Source of the DNA: Thiotrichaceae bacterium
GTDB lineage: Bacteria > Pseudomonadota > Gammaproteobacteria > Beggiatoales > Beggiatoaceae
Direction: 5' to 3'
Length of the DNA: 64,000 nucleotides
Assembly (NCBI GenBank): GCA_028688145.1
Contig: JAQTYU010000004.1
Coordinates: 119,569-183,568 of the forward strand
Part shown: in pieces, positions 8,055 through 19,594 of the stretch
Layout: every line of letters starts with the position of its first letter
Numbering within the stretch: the stretch's first letter is position 1
Program-made: the position numbers and the translations under genes
The notes under the pieces: model-generated
Database searches by the model: none
Seen by the model: the letters and a program-made list of their open reading frames with translations, nothing else
Told to the model about the DNA's origin: nothing

Positions 8055-9920
8055 CTACTGAATCAAGCGTTTAACCTTACCACAGGCAATATAAGAACCG
8101 CCTTTGGGCGCTTCAATCACTTCATCAACCACATACAACACTCCGAGTTCCCGAATGCTGCGCGGAAAACGAATATTATAATCAGGGTTATAACCATCCG
8201 AAACCACCCGCGCCCGCAACTTTGAACCCTCTTTCACGCATTGCACCAACACCCCAGTACCCACGCTGTCCGTAGTTTCCAAATCTGCCGCCGTAGCAGG
8301 TGCACTCGACGCTTTTGGCGGTTTTCTGGTGGCAGAACCACGCGAAGACTTGCGATTTTGATAAGCTTGTTGTTGCTCTGGCGTGACCAGCAAACGAATT
8401 TCACCCAGCGCGCGGTAAAATGTACCATTCGCCGCCAACTCCACTGCTTCCACCAAATATTGCGCCCCATCCTCACGAATCGCACGCGGAAACTGCACAT
8501 GAAAATCAGGATTGTAGCCCGCAGAAATCACTTTCATGCGTAATTTCCCACCTTCACGGAAACATTGTAAAACTACACCATTTTCTGAAGAATTTACCAT
8601 CGGCAAATCATAAACCGCATTACTGGTACTCACGCCGCGCAGGCTTAAATCACCACGATTACGATAGGTAGATTGGTAAGATTGGTCTTTCAATTCCTTG
8701 CGTAAATTTGCACCGTAATGCCGACTTTCCAATTGCTTGGCAAAGAAATTGAGTTGTTCCATTTCTTCTGCTAATTCAAAAGTTTCCTGTAAAGACTCTT
8801 GAATACTTTTCAGCAGAAAATTGACCACTTCATGTAATTTCTGAGCCGCTTGCTGATATTCGCCCTTATCCGCTAATTCAATCGCATCATCTTTCACTTT
8901 GGCAATGCGTAGGCGATTACTTTGTTCTAAAACCTGTTGCAAAGGCGGCACGCTGGCAACCGCTTCGGGCGTGTCCACCGCAATGCTGATGCTGCACTCC
9001 TCGTTAAACACGCTAATCGCTTCATTGACCACCGCTTGATAACGATATTGCAAAGTGAAAATAGGCATCGTCCCGACTTGCGCCGAGGCAGGAATACTCA
9101 ACGCCAAAGAAAGCATTTTATCTTCAACCGCATACACATCCCCGAGCAGCAATTCCACGGCGGGCGGTTTATCTTTTTGTCGATAATTGTTTAACACCTG
9201 TTCGATTTGCACATTATTTTGCGGCGTGAGCGTCACCACCAAATCTTGCGCCACCAAGGAGCTGAGGCTTTCCAATTCAATCCGAAACACTTCGACCAAA
9301 TCTTCAGGGGTTTGAATGAAGTAGAAGTTTCCGCTGCCACTTTTCGCCATGCCAATCAGCAAGTCTTCATTAAAATGACTGCCAAATCCCAGCGTGGTGG
9401 TGCTGATATGGTCGTTCAGATTTTTTTGCTGCGCGGTGTTGAGCAGCACTTTATTATCCGTAATGCCGACATTGGCTTGCCCGTCAGTGAGCAGCAACAC
9501 GCGGTTAATTTTGTCAGCGGAATACTGCGCTTGCACATGTTCACAGCCGCGCAGCCAGCCGCCGCTTAAATTGGTACAACCGCCCGCATCCACTTTATTC
9601 AGCAAGGTGTAGATAATATCTTTGTTTTTAACCAGTTGTGGCTCAAACAAGGTGTCTACATCATCGTCATAAACGACCACAGACAAGGTATCTTCGGCGG
9701 TTAATTTTTCAACCAACAACCGCGCCGCATTAAGTGCCTGTTTAAGCGGTTTTCCCGCCATTGAGCCAGAACGGTCAATCACGATGCTCAAATTCAGCGG
9801 ACGACGTTTTGGCACTTCGTGGGTGGTGGGTTTGAAATGAATTTGTAAATCAACAAAACTGATTTGATTGACAGAAATCGGGGAACGGCTAAATTGATAC
9901 ACAGCTTGTAACATCAGCAA
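8055..9920 (-). CDS. VWA-domain protein with tandem C-terminal repeats
   Basis: 621 residues. A VIT-less von Willebrand A domain carries a metal-binding DRSGS site (49-53), further MIDAS-type residues such as LTDGQANVG, then a beta-rich region and helices. The C-terminus has two copies of a ~65-residue domain (about 446-510 and 556-621), each with the pattern GV-x-x-QC-x-x-EG-x-KLR and GYNPD-x-x-x-x-FPR-x-IRE. No signal peptide, so it is probably cytosolic. Such proteins usually mediate metal-dependent protein contacts; the partner is unknown. The start is M1 or M3 (9914). Confidence 0.8.
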   Translation of the reverse strand: MLMLQAVYQFSRSPISVNQISFVDLQIHFKPTTHEVPKRRPLNLSIVIDRSGSMAGKPLKQALNAARLLVEKLTAEDTLSVVVYDDDVDTLFEPQLVKNKDIIYTLLNKVDAGGCTNLSGGWLRGCEHVQAQYSADKINRVLLLTDGQANVGITDNKVLLNTAQQKNLNDHISTTTLGFGSHFNEDLLIGMAKSGSGNFYFIQTPEDLVEVFRIELESLSSLVAQDLVVTLTPQNNVQIEQVLNNYRQKDKPPAVELLLGDVYAVEDKMLSLALSIPASAQVGTMPIFTLQYRYQAVVNEAISVFNEECSISIAVDTPEAVASVPPLQQVLEQSNRLRIAKVKDDAIELADKGEYQQAAQKLHEVVNFLLKSIQESLQETFELAEEMEQLNFFAKQLESRHYGANLRKELKDQSYQSTYRNRGDLSLRGVSTSNAVYDLPMVNSSENGVVLQCFREGGKLRMKVISAGYNPDFHVQFPRAIREDGAQYLVEAVELAANGTFYRALGEIRLLVTPEQQQAYQNRKSSRGSATRKPPKASSAPATAADLETTDSVGTGVLVQCVKEGSKLRARVVSDGYNPDYNIRFPRSIRELGVLYVVDEVIEAPKGGSYIACGKVKRLIQ

Positions 9921-10199
9921 CTCCTTAGGGTTGTGGGCGCAGTTAAGCTTTGATCTAACCCATTATTTATGAATTTAATGCGAAAAAATATGTGTAATTT
10001 GAAGCTTAGACCTTTGTGCACGCGGCGTAAAGGGAGTTTGGGTATCAGGCTGAAAAGTTGGATATTTAGAGGGGGTTTAGCCTTCCCCTTTGAAAAAATG
10101 GGAGTGAGGGGGATTTAAGATCGTGGAAATTTTGGGGATTTTTAAATCCCCCCGTATTCCGCTTACGCTCCATACAGGCTCTGCGGCACTGTCATTAAG

Positions 10200-10885
10200 T
10201 TAAGAGTCAGAATGAATGTTTACGCTGAATTCGATGGTAATGTAATAAGTGGCGAGCTGTCTTAGGTATTCTAGGCGTGGTCAGTTTTTCTTTACACAAA
10301 GTCGGATTAGTCGCAAATAACTTTCGTAACTTCTTTAAAACTCTCGTCATAGGAATATTGCTAAAAAGTAAATTCAAAGCTTCTGTTTTAATAGCATGCA
10401 ATGAAACGCTGTGATTAACTTGTTGCTGATTTTTACCCCATAAAATCGACGGTTACAGAGTAGTAACTCCGTGTCCTTGCGAACATCCATTAAGTGTTTT
10501 ATTGCTAAATCAACTTCAGATGTACGGACTACTCCACATTCCGCTGTGAGCACTCTTCGATTTAAAACATCATATAAGACCAATAATTGGCTGTAATTTT
10601 AATTACTGTAGCTTATCGCTCCAAATTGCTCTTTTATCTGAGCTCCTTTTGGTAATATCACTTTTGAGCCGTCAATCACTAACACTCTCAAGTCCTTATG
10701 TTTTTGTAAATACCATCTCTGTAGTAAAACTCTACGTTGTGGTGATTGAGGACTATAAATGCCGTATGTTTAAGATTCGCCCGTGCTTGCCTAAATACGC
10801 TGCTGCTCACGGTGTCTCCTTCAAACCATTCGTTGAGTCTTAATTGTAAACTTTTCACGCTTTTTTGCATTATGAACATCATATT
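10200..10885 (-). pseudogene. IS4-family transposase remnant, frameshifted
   Basis: Minus-strand pieces in several frames read in the order of an IS4 transposase: SSSVFRQARANLKHTAF, then (after a frameshift) VLVIDGSKVILPKGAQI, an in-frame stop, then VLYDVLNRRVLTAECG. The N-terminus and most of the catalytic DDE core are missing or broken. It abuts an IS982-type fragment in the opposite orientation. Confidence 0.72.
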
Positions 10886-11225
10886 TATTCAAGGCAAGTT
10901 ATATGCGGATAAAGGCTATATTTCTAAAGCTTTAAAGCAAAGTCTTAAAGCGCAAGGAATTGAATTAATGACCTCTATTCGTAAAAACATGAAGAAAGAA
11001 GTCTTAAGTAATTTTGACAGGGTCATATTACGAAAACGCACACTGATTGAAACCGTGTTTGGTCAACTCAAAAGTATTCCACAGATTGAGCATTCGCGGC
11101 ATCGTAACTTGTTGGGTTTTATGGTCAACGTGTTAGCGGGGCTTATCGCTTACTCTTGGAAAACTAAAAAACCTTCTTTGAACTTACGTTTGAACCCTGA
11201 TTTTAGTGAGCTGGCTGCATCATAG
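10880..11225 (+). pseudogene. IS982-family transposase C-terminal fragment
   Basis: Encodes GKLYADKGYISKAL and RTLIETVFGQLK, the last Asp and Glu regions of an IS982 DDE transposase, ending at a TAG at 11225. The first two thirds are absent. The junction with the IS4 remnant is at about 10880. Confidence 0.75.
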
Positions 11226-11388
11226 GATTCTTTTCAAACCCATTATTTCTCAATAACTCGACGTACTCAGGTTAACTTAATAGCCTTAATAGCAGTGTGA
11301 CTCTGCGGCGCGGACGACTCCACCCCTTTTCCTAAAACAAAATCACTGTTAAGCTCGTTGCTCATTTAAGAGCGAGTCTTTTTCGATT

Positions 11389-12279
11389 ATGAAATTTCGT
11401 GAACATCTGGTGAAAGCCTTGCTGCATGGCTTGGCGCGTTTGTCTTTACAACGTATTCATAACATTGCGGACGCTTTGGCAAAAATCATGTTGCGACTGC
11501 GTAAAAGTCGTGCAACCCGCACCATTAGCACCAATATCAAACTGTGTTTCCCCGAATTATCCCCCGAGCAACAAGCGCAATTAAGCCGTGATTGTGTGCA
11601 ACAAAGTAGCCGTTGTTTTGCCGAATTAAGCGCGTTGTGGCTGTGGTCGCCCGAGCGGATTATGCAATTGGTGAAACAGGTTTCAGGCTTAGAATATTTG
11701 GACACTGCAATGGCACGCGGCAAAGGCGTGATTTTACTGACTCCACATTTGGGCGCGTGGGAAATGGCAGGATTATTTGCCTCTTCGCGCTACAAAATCA
11801 CCAGTTTATACCGCCCTCCCAAAATGCAAGGTTTAGAAAGCTTGGTGAAAGCTGGGCGTGAAAGCATGGGCGCACGTTTAGTGCCGACAGACTCCGCAGG
11901 GATTAAAGCCTTGTTTCAAGCTTTGCGCCGTGGCGAAATCGCAGGGATTTTACCAGATCACGAACCCAGTCGTGGTACGGGAGCGTTTGCCCCTTTCTTT
12001 GGTGTTCAAGCCTATAGCATGATTTTAGTGGCACGCTTGGCACAAAAAACTGACGCAACGGTGATTTTTACTTTTGCTGAACGTTTGCCCGCTGCCCAAG
12101 GTTTTCACTTACATTTCTTGCCCGCTGATCCTGAAGTCAATAACGCTGATTTAAGTGTGGCAGCGGCGGCATTAAATGCAGGAGTGGAGCGTTGCGTGCG
12201 TATTTGCCCAAGTCAGTATCAATGGGGTTATAAGCGTTTTAAATCGCGCCCTGAAGGGGAAGAACGGTTTTATCCGTAG
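11389..12279 (+). CDS. Lysophospholipid/lipid A acyltransferase (LpxL/HtrB family)
   Basis: 296 residues. Adds a secondary acyl chain to Kdo2-lipid IVA at the inner membrane. It carries the family HX4(D/E) catalytic motif, here HLGAWE (~residues 120-125), followed by SLYRPPKMQGLE and GILPDHEPSRGTG. An N-terminal hydrophobic stretch would anchor it. LpxL, LpxM and LpxP cannot be separated here. The waaA gene lies nearby but is convergent, not in the same operon. Confidence 0.87.
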   Translation: MKFREHLVKALLHGLARLSLQRIHNIADALAKIMLRLRKSRATRTISTNIKLCFPELSPEQQAQLSRDCVQQSSRCFAELSALWLWSPERIMQLVKQVSGLEYLDTAMARGKGVILLTPHLGAWEMAGLFASSRYKITSLYRPPKMQGLESLVKAGRESMGARLVPTDSAGIKALFQALRRGEIAGILPDHEPSRGTGAFAPFFGVQAYSMILVARLAQKTDATVIFTFAERLPAAQGFHLHFLPADPEVNNADLSVAAAALNAGVERCVRICPSQYQWGYKRFKSRPEGEERFYP

Positions 12280-12598
12280 GAACTGAAGCCCCCCCCTAAA
12301 GGGGAGGGCTGCGTCAAAGAAGCTAAAGATTAGATATAATATGCGGTCAAATATGCATAATTCTTAACTAATTGATTATTTTGAGAAGATATGAACAGTG
12401 CGATGGTTCGTTTTGCAAAGCACCATAGGACATTATTAGCAAACCAGATTCCTTTACCTCGTGGCAAGATTCCTTCTAAAAATAATAAGCAGCTAATGAT
12501 AAAATAGGGAAATCGAGAAAAGATTAACATTAGGTCAAATACCTTGTTTAGATGTTATCTAAAAATAATGATTCTTATCATCATAGAGAAATTTTGAT
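12280..12598. other. Intergenic region with hairpin, tiny reading frame and Fur-box-like site
   Basis: Between two convergent genes. A G/C-rich hairpin (about 12288-12313) follows the acyltransferase gene. A 38-codon plus-strand frame (12391-12507, basic product beginning MNSAMVRFAKHH) has a weak ribosome-binding site and no known relatives. AATAATGATTCTTATCATC (12564-12582) matches 14 of 19 positions of the E. coli Fur box. Nothing else is visible. Confidence 0.4.
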
Positions 12599-13876
12599 TT
12601 AAACTGCGGCTGAAATCAATTTTAAAAGTCGTTGTAATGCCCCGCGATTTTTTTCCACAAAAGCTTTACCGCGTGCTCCTGTTGCTTGGCGTAATTCTAT
12701 ATCTTGTGCATAGCCCAAAACTTGATTTGCTAATTCTTGCATATTATGGACTTTGACAGCTGCTTGTTCTGATAATAAACGCTGACTTATTTCTTTAAAA
12801 TTAAAAATATGTTCCCCAAAAATTACGGGTAAACCTAAAGCGGCAGGTTCTAATAAATTATGTCCCCCTGTGGGCACTAAACTTCCCCCAATAAACGCTA
12901 TATCTGACGCAGCAAATAACAGCATTAATTCGCCCATGGTGTCGCCCAGATAAATGGCAGTTTCTAAATTGGCAATTTCGCTCAAACTGCGGCGTTTAAA
13001 TTGAGAATCTGATTGTTTACATATAATTGCGACTGCGTTAAAACGTTCTGGATGGCGTGGCACAAGAATTAATAATAAATTGGGTACTTGGACGCGTATT
13101 TGCTGAAAAGCTTCTAAAATTATTTCATCTTCGCCCGCGTGCGTGCTCGCGGCAATCCATACTATCCGTTCACCAAATTGCTGACGCAAGAGCTGCCCTT
13201 GTCGTTGTAATTCGGGCGATACTTCTAAATCAAATTTAATACTACCAATGACTTTTAAAATTTCAGCAGGCACGCCCAATTGCTGGAAACGCGCGGCTTC
13301 TTCAGTCGTTTGTACTGCAATGCAGTGTAAACTTTGCAGCGCGGGACGAATGAGTTTCACCACACGCTGATAGCCCGCCGCCGAACGTGCGGACAAGCGC
13401 GCATTAGCTAAAATTACAGGGATTTCATGTTGTTGACAAATATGCAGCAAATTCACCCACAGTTCAGTTTCCATCAAAATTAATAAACGTGGTTGCACGG
13501 CTTTCACAAAACGCCGCATCGCAATCGGTAAATCATAGGGCAAATAGACGTGGCTGACTTGTCCCGCAAAGCTCGCCTGCACTCGCGCTGAACCTGTGGG
13601 CGTGGTGGTGGTAATTAAAATCGATAATTCAGGATATTGGGTTAATAAAGCTTTAATTAAGGGCTGTGCGGCTTGAAATTCACCTACTGAAACCGCGTGT
13701 ATCCAAATACCGTGCGGGGCAATTTTGGGCAGAGTAAAAGCGAAGCGTTCGTCCCAACGTTGCCAATAGGCGGGCGCACGTCTGCCGCGCCACAACAGGC
13801 GTAAACACACGAAAGGCATTAATAAATAAAGTAAAATACTGTATAACGCACGCAAGTTTAAACCCTTTTTTATCAT
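12599..13876 (-). CDS. waaA: Kdo transferase
   Basis: Transfers Kdo residues to lipid IVA on the cytoplasmic face of the inner membrane (GT30/GT-B fold). It opens with a membrane anchor, then WRGRRAPAYWQRW and HAVSVGEFQAAQPLI, both diagnostic. Towards the end, GGSLVPTGGHNLLEPA is the nucleotide-sugar binding region. The frame is open from ATG 13906, but alignment to the usual WaaA N-terminus favours ATG 13876 (425 residues). Neither start has a clear Shine-Dalgarno. Confidence 0.93.
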   Translation of the reverse strand: MIKKGLNLRALYSILLYLLMPFVCLRLLWRGRRAPAYWQRWDERFAFTLPKIAPHGIWIHAVSVGEFQAAQPLIKALLTQYPELSILITTTTPTGSARVQASFAGQVSHVYLPYDLPIAMRRFVKAVQPRLLILMETELWVNLLHICQQHEIPVILANARLSARSAAGYQRVVKLIRPALQSLHCIAVQTTEEAARFQQLGVPAEILKVIGSIKFDLEVSPELQRQGQLLRQQFGERIVWIAASTHAGEDEIILEAFQQIRVQVPNLLLILVPRHPERFNAVAIICKQSDSQFKRRSLSEIANLETAIYLGDTMGELMLLFAASDIAFIGGSLVPTGGHNLLEPAALGLPVIFGEHIFNFKEISQRLLSEQAAVKVHNMQELANQVLGYAQDIELRQATGARGKAFVEKNRGALQRLLKLISAAV

Positions 13877-14157
13877 AAACCACGTTCTAAAGAAGTCCCA
13901 CCTCATTTGGTGAAAGCCACTTTATTCTTGAAAACCGACCGAAGCTATTCTACCCGATGAATCTCATTTTGGCTTTCTAACATGATTACCTTTTAAGACA
14001 ATGACACGGATGACAGTGTGGAAATATATGACCTCTCCTTACTTAATAGGGCGAAATTATAAAAATATCTCCTTTAGCCTTACAGGAAAATTAGTATAAA
14101 ATGCACATAATATGTCTATACTGTGAACAGACATCTCGAACACCGTGAGAACGTATT

Positions 14158-16194
14158 ATGTGGAAAGGCTGGCTAGGTTTAATGATTGGCTATTGCTGTT
14201 GTAGTAATGTGTTAGCCGTACAACATGCAACCCTAGCCCTTGGCATGATTGACGGTAAGGCATGGCAAGCCGAAGGTGTAAGTTTACAACTACAATTAAC
14301 CGAACCTTTGGCAATGAAACTGGAAATTGCGAGCTTGCATTTGCCTTCATTGCCACAAGCTTTACATAAAGTTGAAATCACTTGTCCGCATATCGAATAC
14401 CGTGCCGACTTGATTGCTTGCGCCAAAGCACAATTATCCTTGCCCGCGCTCAGCAAAACTGTGGCAGACCTCAGTTTTCAATATCATCCTGCAACCCAAA
14501 AAATCCAATTAAAATTGCAATCATGGGCGGTGGCGGGCGGCACTTTGGCGGGCGAGGTCGAATCTGCGGGCGAACAAATCCAAGTCGATTTACAAGCTTC
14601 TCAACTCAATTTAGCTTCGTTATTGAAAAACTTAGAAATTCCGCCAGAAACCGCGATGAACTTAGCGGGCATTGCCCAATTTAAAGTAAAAGCGACGATG
14701 GGTGGGCAACATTCGCAAGTGCAAGTTGATGGGCAAACCACGCGTTTATATTTCAGCAGTGCAGATGCCAGCCATGCAGGCGAGCAATTAAATTTAGCGT
14801 TTAATATCAAAGCGAAACAAAACCAAGACGCTTGGCAAATAAACAGCGATTTGAAACTGTTGGCGGGCGAGATTCTCAGCCAACCGCTTTATATCAAGCT
14901 TGAAAAAAATAAACCGATTGAAGCAAGCCTTGCTGCAAATTATCAAGACAACGCGCTACATCTTCAGAATTTTCAATATCATCACGCCGACATTTTAAAT
15001 TTGGGCGCACAAGGCAAGTTCAAATTTTCTACACCGTTCACGGTTGAAAATTTGCGGGTGATGTTACCGAAAACGTTGTTACAGCCTGTTTATAAAGCTT
15101 ATTTGCAAGAAGGCGCGGAAAAAGAATCCGCTTTAAGCAGTTTGCAATTGCGGGGCGATATTGCGCTGCAACTGGATTGGGATCAAGAACAAGGCACATT
15201 TCGTAGTCAATTGCATGATATTCATGTGGAAGATACGAATAAACGCTTTGCTTTTCATGGGCTTGATGGTGAATTAATCTGGGGCAGTGAAAAAGCGGAC
15301 GCGCCTTCGTATTTAAACTGGCAAGCGGGTTTTATCGCAAAACATATTCCGCTTGGGGCAAGTGGTTTGAAAGCGGTATTACAAGGGCATAGCATACGTT
15401 TATTGGGCGCGCTTAATCAGCCCGTGCTCGATGGCGCGTTTCAAATTGATAAATTACACCTGCATGATGTGGGTTTAGAAACCATGCACGGCGATTTCAG
15501 CGCGAATTTACAGCCAATTTCCTTGCCCGCTTTGTGTACGGCTTTGGATTTTCCCAAACTGAATGGACAATTATCAGGTTCGATTCCTTCGGTGCGTTAT
15601 CATCAAGATGGCATTGATTTAGGCGGCGCACTCACGGTGCAAGCTTTTGATGGGGAAATGATTATTCGCACTTTGCACATTGATAAATTGTCGAGTCGCA
15701 GCCCTATACTCAGTGCGGATATTGCCGTGAAACAATTTGATTTAGCAACTTTAACTCAAGTCACTGAATTTGGTGAAATTCAAGGGCGTTTGTCGGGCAA
15801 AATTCAGGGGCTGAAAATGGTGAATTGGCAACCGATAGCATTTAACGCCTTATTAATCACCCCAAAAGATGATGACAGCACCCATTTAATCAGCCAAAAA
15901 GCGGTAAATAACTTGACAAGTTTAGGCGGTAATGGCGCAATTAACGCGCTGTCACGCGGCGTGCTCAGTTTCTTTGAAAACTTCAGTTATGAGCGTTTGG
16001 GCTGGGGCTGTCGTTTAGAAAATGGGGTCTGCGAAATGCGTGGAGTCGAAGATGCCCCCAATGGCTATTATATTGTGAAAGGCGGCGGTTTGCCGCGCAT
16101 CGATGTGATAGGTTATAACAAGCGGGTCAATTGGGATGTACTCTTGAATCGTTTGAAAGCCGTCACTAAATTACAAAAGCCGATTATTAAATAA
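14158..16194 (+). CDS. YdbH-like envelope protein (DctA-YdbH / AsmA-like)
   Basis: 678 residues with an N-terminal signal (~1-21, ending SNVLAVQ). The body is repetitive beta-strand sequence with many aliphatic/hydrophilic alternations, as in AsmA-like bridge proteins. The C-terminal ~250 residues (GDFSANLQPI, GLDGELIWG, LSGSIPSVRYHQDGIDLGG) match the DctA-YdbH family. E. coli YdbH helps move phospholipids between membranes; that role is known for the family and inferred here. It stands alone; no ynbE/ydbL partners are seen. Confidence 0.8.
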   Translation: MWKGWLGLMIGYCCCSNVLAVQHATLALGMIDGKAWQAEGVSLQLQLTEPLAMKLEIASLHLPSLPQALHKVEITCPHIEYRADLIACAKAQLSLPALSKTVADLSFQYHPATQKIQLKLQSWAVAGGTLAGEVESAGEQIQVDLQASQLNLASLLKNLEIPPETAMNLAGIAQFKVKATMGGQHSQVQVDGQTTRLYFSSADASHAGEQLNLAFNIKAKQNQDAWQINSDLKLLAGEILSQPLYIKLEKNKPIEASLAANYQDNALHLQNFQYHHADILNLGAQGKFKFSTPFTVENLRVMLPKTLLQPVYKAYLQEGAEKESALSSLQLRGDIALQLDWDQEQGTFRSQLHDIHVEDTNKRFAFHGLDGELIWGSEKADAPSYLNWQAGFIAKHIPLGASGLKAVLQGHSIRLLGALNQPVLDGAFQIDKLHLHDVGLETMHGDFSANLQPISLPALCTALDFPKLNGQLSGSIPSVRYHQDGIDLGGALTVQAFDGEMIIRTLHIDKLSSRSPILSADIAVKQFDLATLTQVTEFGEIQGRLSGKIQGLKMVNWQPIAFNALLITPKDDDSTHLISQKAVNNLTSLGGNGAINALSRGVLSFFENFSYERLGWGCRLENGVCEMRGVEDAPNGYYIVKGGGLPRIDVIGYNKRVNWDVLLNRLKAVTKLQKPIIK

Positions 16195-16228
16195 GTTTAA
16201 AGCAGCCCCCAAATTAAACATTTAAAGA

Positions 16229-16304
16229 AGCCCCCAACCCCCTAAAGGGGGCTAGATACAGAAGGTGTTTAATATTTAAAGCCCCCTTTAGGGGGTTGGG
16301 GGCT
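16229..16304. repeat. 25-bp G/C-rich inverted repeat pair
   Basis: Two perfect 25-bp arms, 16229-16253 (begins AGCCCCCAACCCCCTAAAGG) and 16280-16304 as its reverse complement, flank a 26-bp AT-rich spacer. Relatives are at 63588-63642, 12288-12313 and 52791-52811. It could terminate transcription in either direction or be a small non-autonomous element. Confidence 0.75.
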
Positions 16305-16344
16305 GTAGTCAATTCACTTCCACCACTCTCACTAGGAGAATAGT

Positions 16345-17040
16345 ATGCAACCTAATAAAGTTGTAGATTTTAACAGCGCGGCAAGCGCACTGGGCACAAC
16401 GGTTGTCAGCACCAGCGATACCAATAAACTGATTCGTAACACTTATATGTTGTTATCGATGACGCTATTATTCAGTGCTGTCACTGCAGGCATTGCGATG
16501 GTCACCGCTATGCCCCCGATTCATTGGGCAATCACTTTAGTGGCTTATTTTGCTCTGTTTTTTGCAACTGCCGCACTGCGTAATAGCGTTTGGGGCTTGG
16601 TTGCCGTGTTTGCGTTGACGGGCTTTATGGGCTTCACCTTAGGGCCGATTTTAAATTTATACATGTCCCGTTTTGCCAACGGCAATATGTTAGTCATGAT
16701 GTCTTTTGCCTCAACCGCTGCCGTGTTTGTGAGCTTATCCGCTTACGCTTTGACCACCCGTAAAGACTTCAGTTTCTTAGGAAACTTCATTTTTGCAGGC
16801 ATGATTGTCGCGATGTTATTAGGTATTGGCGCGATTGTGTTCCAATTGCCGATGTTATCTTTAGGCATCTCCGCAATGGTGGTGTTATTGATGGTGGGTT
16901 CAATCCTGTTCCAAACCAGCGAAATTGTGAACGGTCATGAAACCAATTACATCATGGCAACTGTCGGCTTGTATGTCTCGATTTACAATTTATTTATCAG
17001 CCTGTTGCAATTATTAGCCGCTTTGTTTGGCGAAGAATAA
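16345..17040 (+). CDS. Bax inhibitor-1/YccA family membrane protein
   Basis: 231 residues, seven predicted membrane spans, no signal peptide. The length and TM pattern (LRNTYMLLSMTLLFSAVTAG near 30-50, GFTLGPIL near 95, LYVSIYNLFISLLQLL at the end) fit the YccA/YbhL/TMBIM family; in E. coli YccA modulates the FtsH protease. The start follows CTAGGAGAATAGT, a good ribosome-binding site. A hairpin at 17053-17085 follows. Confidence 0.92.
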   Translation: MQPNKVVDFNSAASALGTTVVSTSDTNKLIRNTYMLLSMTLLFSAVTAGIAMVTAMPPIHWAITLVAYFALFFATAALRNSVWGLVAVFALTGFMGFTLGPILNLYMSRFANGNMLVMMSFASTAAVFVSLSAYALTTRKDFSFLGNFIFAGMIVAMLLGIGAIVFQLPMLSLGISAMVVLLMVGSILFQTSEIVNGHETNYIMATVGLYVSIYNLFISLLQLLAALFGEE

Positions 17041-18714
<1,674 letters not shown>

Positions 18715-18730
18715 GCGTGAGGAAATTTCC

Positions 18731-19594
18731 ATTAAATCACTATTTATTCAAAATCCTTCTATCACCCTGCGGGCAATTTTCTTTCTCGGTATTTCTGTAG
18801 CCTTAATGGTTGCAGATTACCGGTATAGTTATGTCAAACAAATTCGTACTGACTTATCTGCGGCGATATATCCTTTGCAATATCTAGTGAGTCTGCCTGT
18901 GCAAACGGGACAGTGGCTTTCGCAAAATTTTTCCACACGCGGACAATTACTCAACGAAATGGCACAATTGCGTGAGCGTAATTTACTGCTCCAAGTTTCA
19001 CTGCAAAAATATGAAGACTTGAAGAGTGAAAATGAGCGGCTGCGCACTTTGCTAGATTCCTCGATTAAATTGGGCGAGCGGATGCTGTTGACGGAAGTAT
19101 TAGCGGTGGATTTAGACCCCTTTGCTCGCAAGATTATGATTAATAAAGGGACATCACAGGGCGTATTTAATGGACAGCCTTTGTTAGATGCTTATGGGGT
19201 TTTGGGACAAGTGACCAATACCGGCCCTCAATCCAGTACAGTTATGCTGATTACAGACCCCAGCCATGCCCTGCCTGTGCAAGTGGTGCGCACGGGCTTA
19301 CGGACTATCGCTATGGGCATGGGCGCGACCAATCGCTTAAAACTTTTATACCTGCCAAATAACTCAGGGATTAAAGTCGGGGATTTATTGGTGACTTCGG
19401 GTTTAGGTGGACAATTTCCCGCAGGCTATCCCGTCGGCACCGTGGCAGAATTTACCCCCGACATTGGGCAACCTTATGCACAAGTGCAAGCGATTCCCAG
19501 TGCACATTTAGAACGCAATCGTGAAGTTTTGCTGGTATGGACGAGTGAAGAAAAGCAAAAAGCAGCCTCAGGCGGCGGTGAAGAAAAACCATGA
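18731..19594 (+). CDS. mreC: Rod-shape protein MreC (probable AUU start)
   Basis: Bitopic periplasmic scaffold: one N-terminal TM helix, a coiled coil (LNEMAQLRERN to ERLRTLL), then the beta domain with VTSGLGGQFPAGYPVG. The first ATG in frame (18806) would remove the start of the TM helix. Reading upstream gives KSLFIQNPSITLRAIFFLGI, which aligns with the E. coli start MKPIFSRGPSLQIRLILAVL. No ATG, GTG or TTG lies there; ATT at 18731, 7 bases after GAGGA, is the likely start. 287 residues. The stop overlaps mreD. Confidence 0.88.
   Translation: MKSLFIQNPSITLRAIFFLGISVALMVADYRYSYVKQIRTDLSAAIYPLQYLVSLPVQTGQWLSQNFSTRGQLLNEMAQLRERNLLLQVSLQKYEDLKSENERLRTLLDSSIKLGERMLLTEVLAVDLDPFARKIMINKGTSQGVFNGQPLLDAYGVLGQVTNTGPQSSTVMLITDPSHALPVQVVRTGLRTIAMGMGATNRLKLLYLPNNSGIKVGDLLVTSGLGGQFPAGYPVGTVAEFTPDIGQPYAQVQAIPSAHLERNREVLLVWTSEEKQKAASGGGEEKP

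Noticed and set aside
12330..12530. 66-codon minus-strand frame
   Set aside because: AT-rich hydrophobic string with no start context or relatives.
18806..18850. ATG 18806 as mreC start
   Set aside because: It would cut into the conserved TM helix and has no Shine-Dalgarno; homology continues upstream to ATT 18731.
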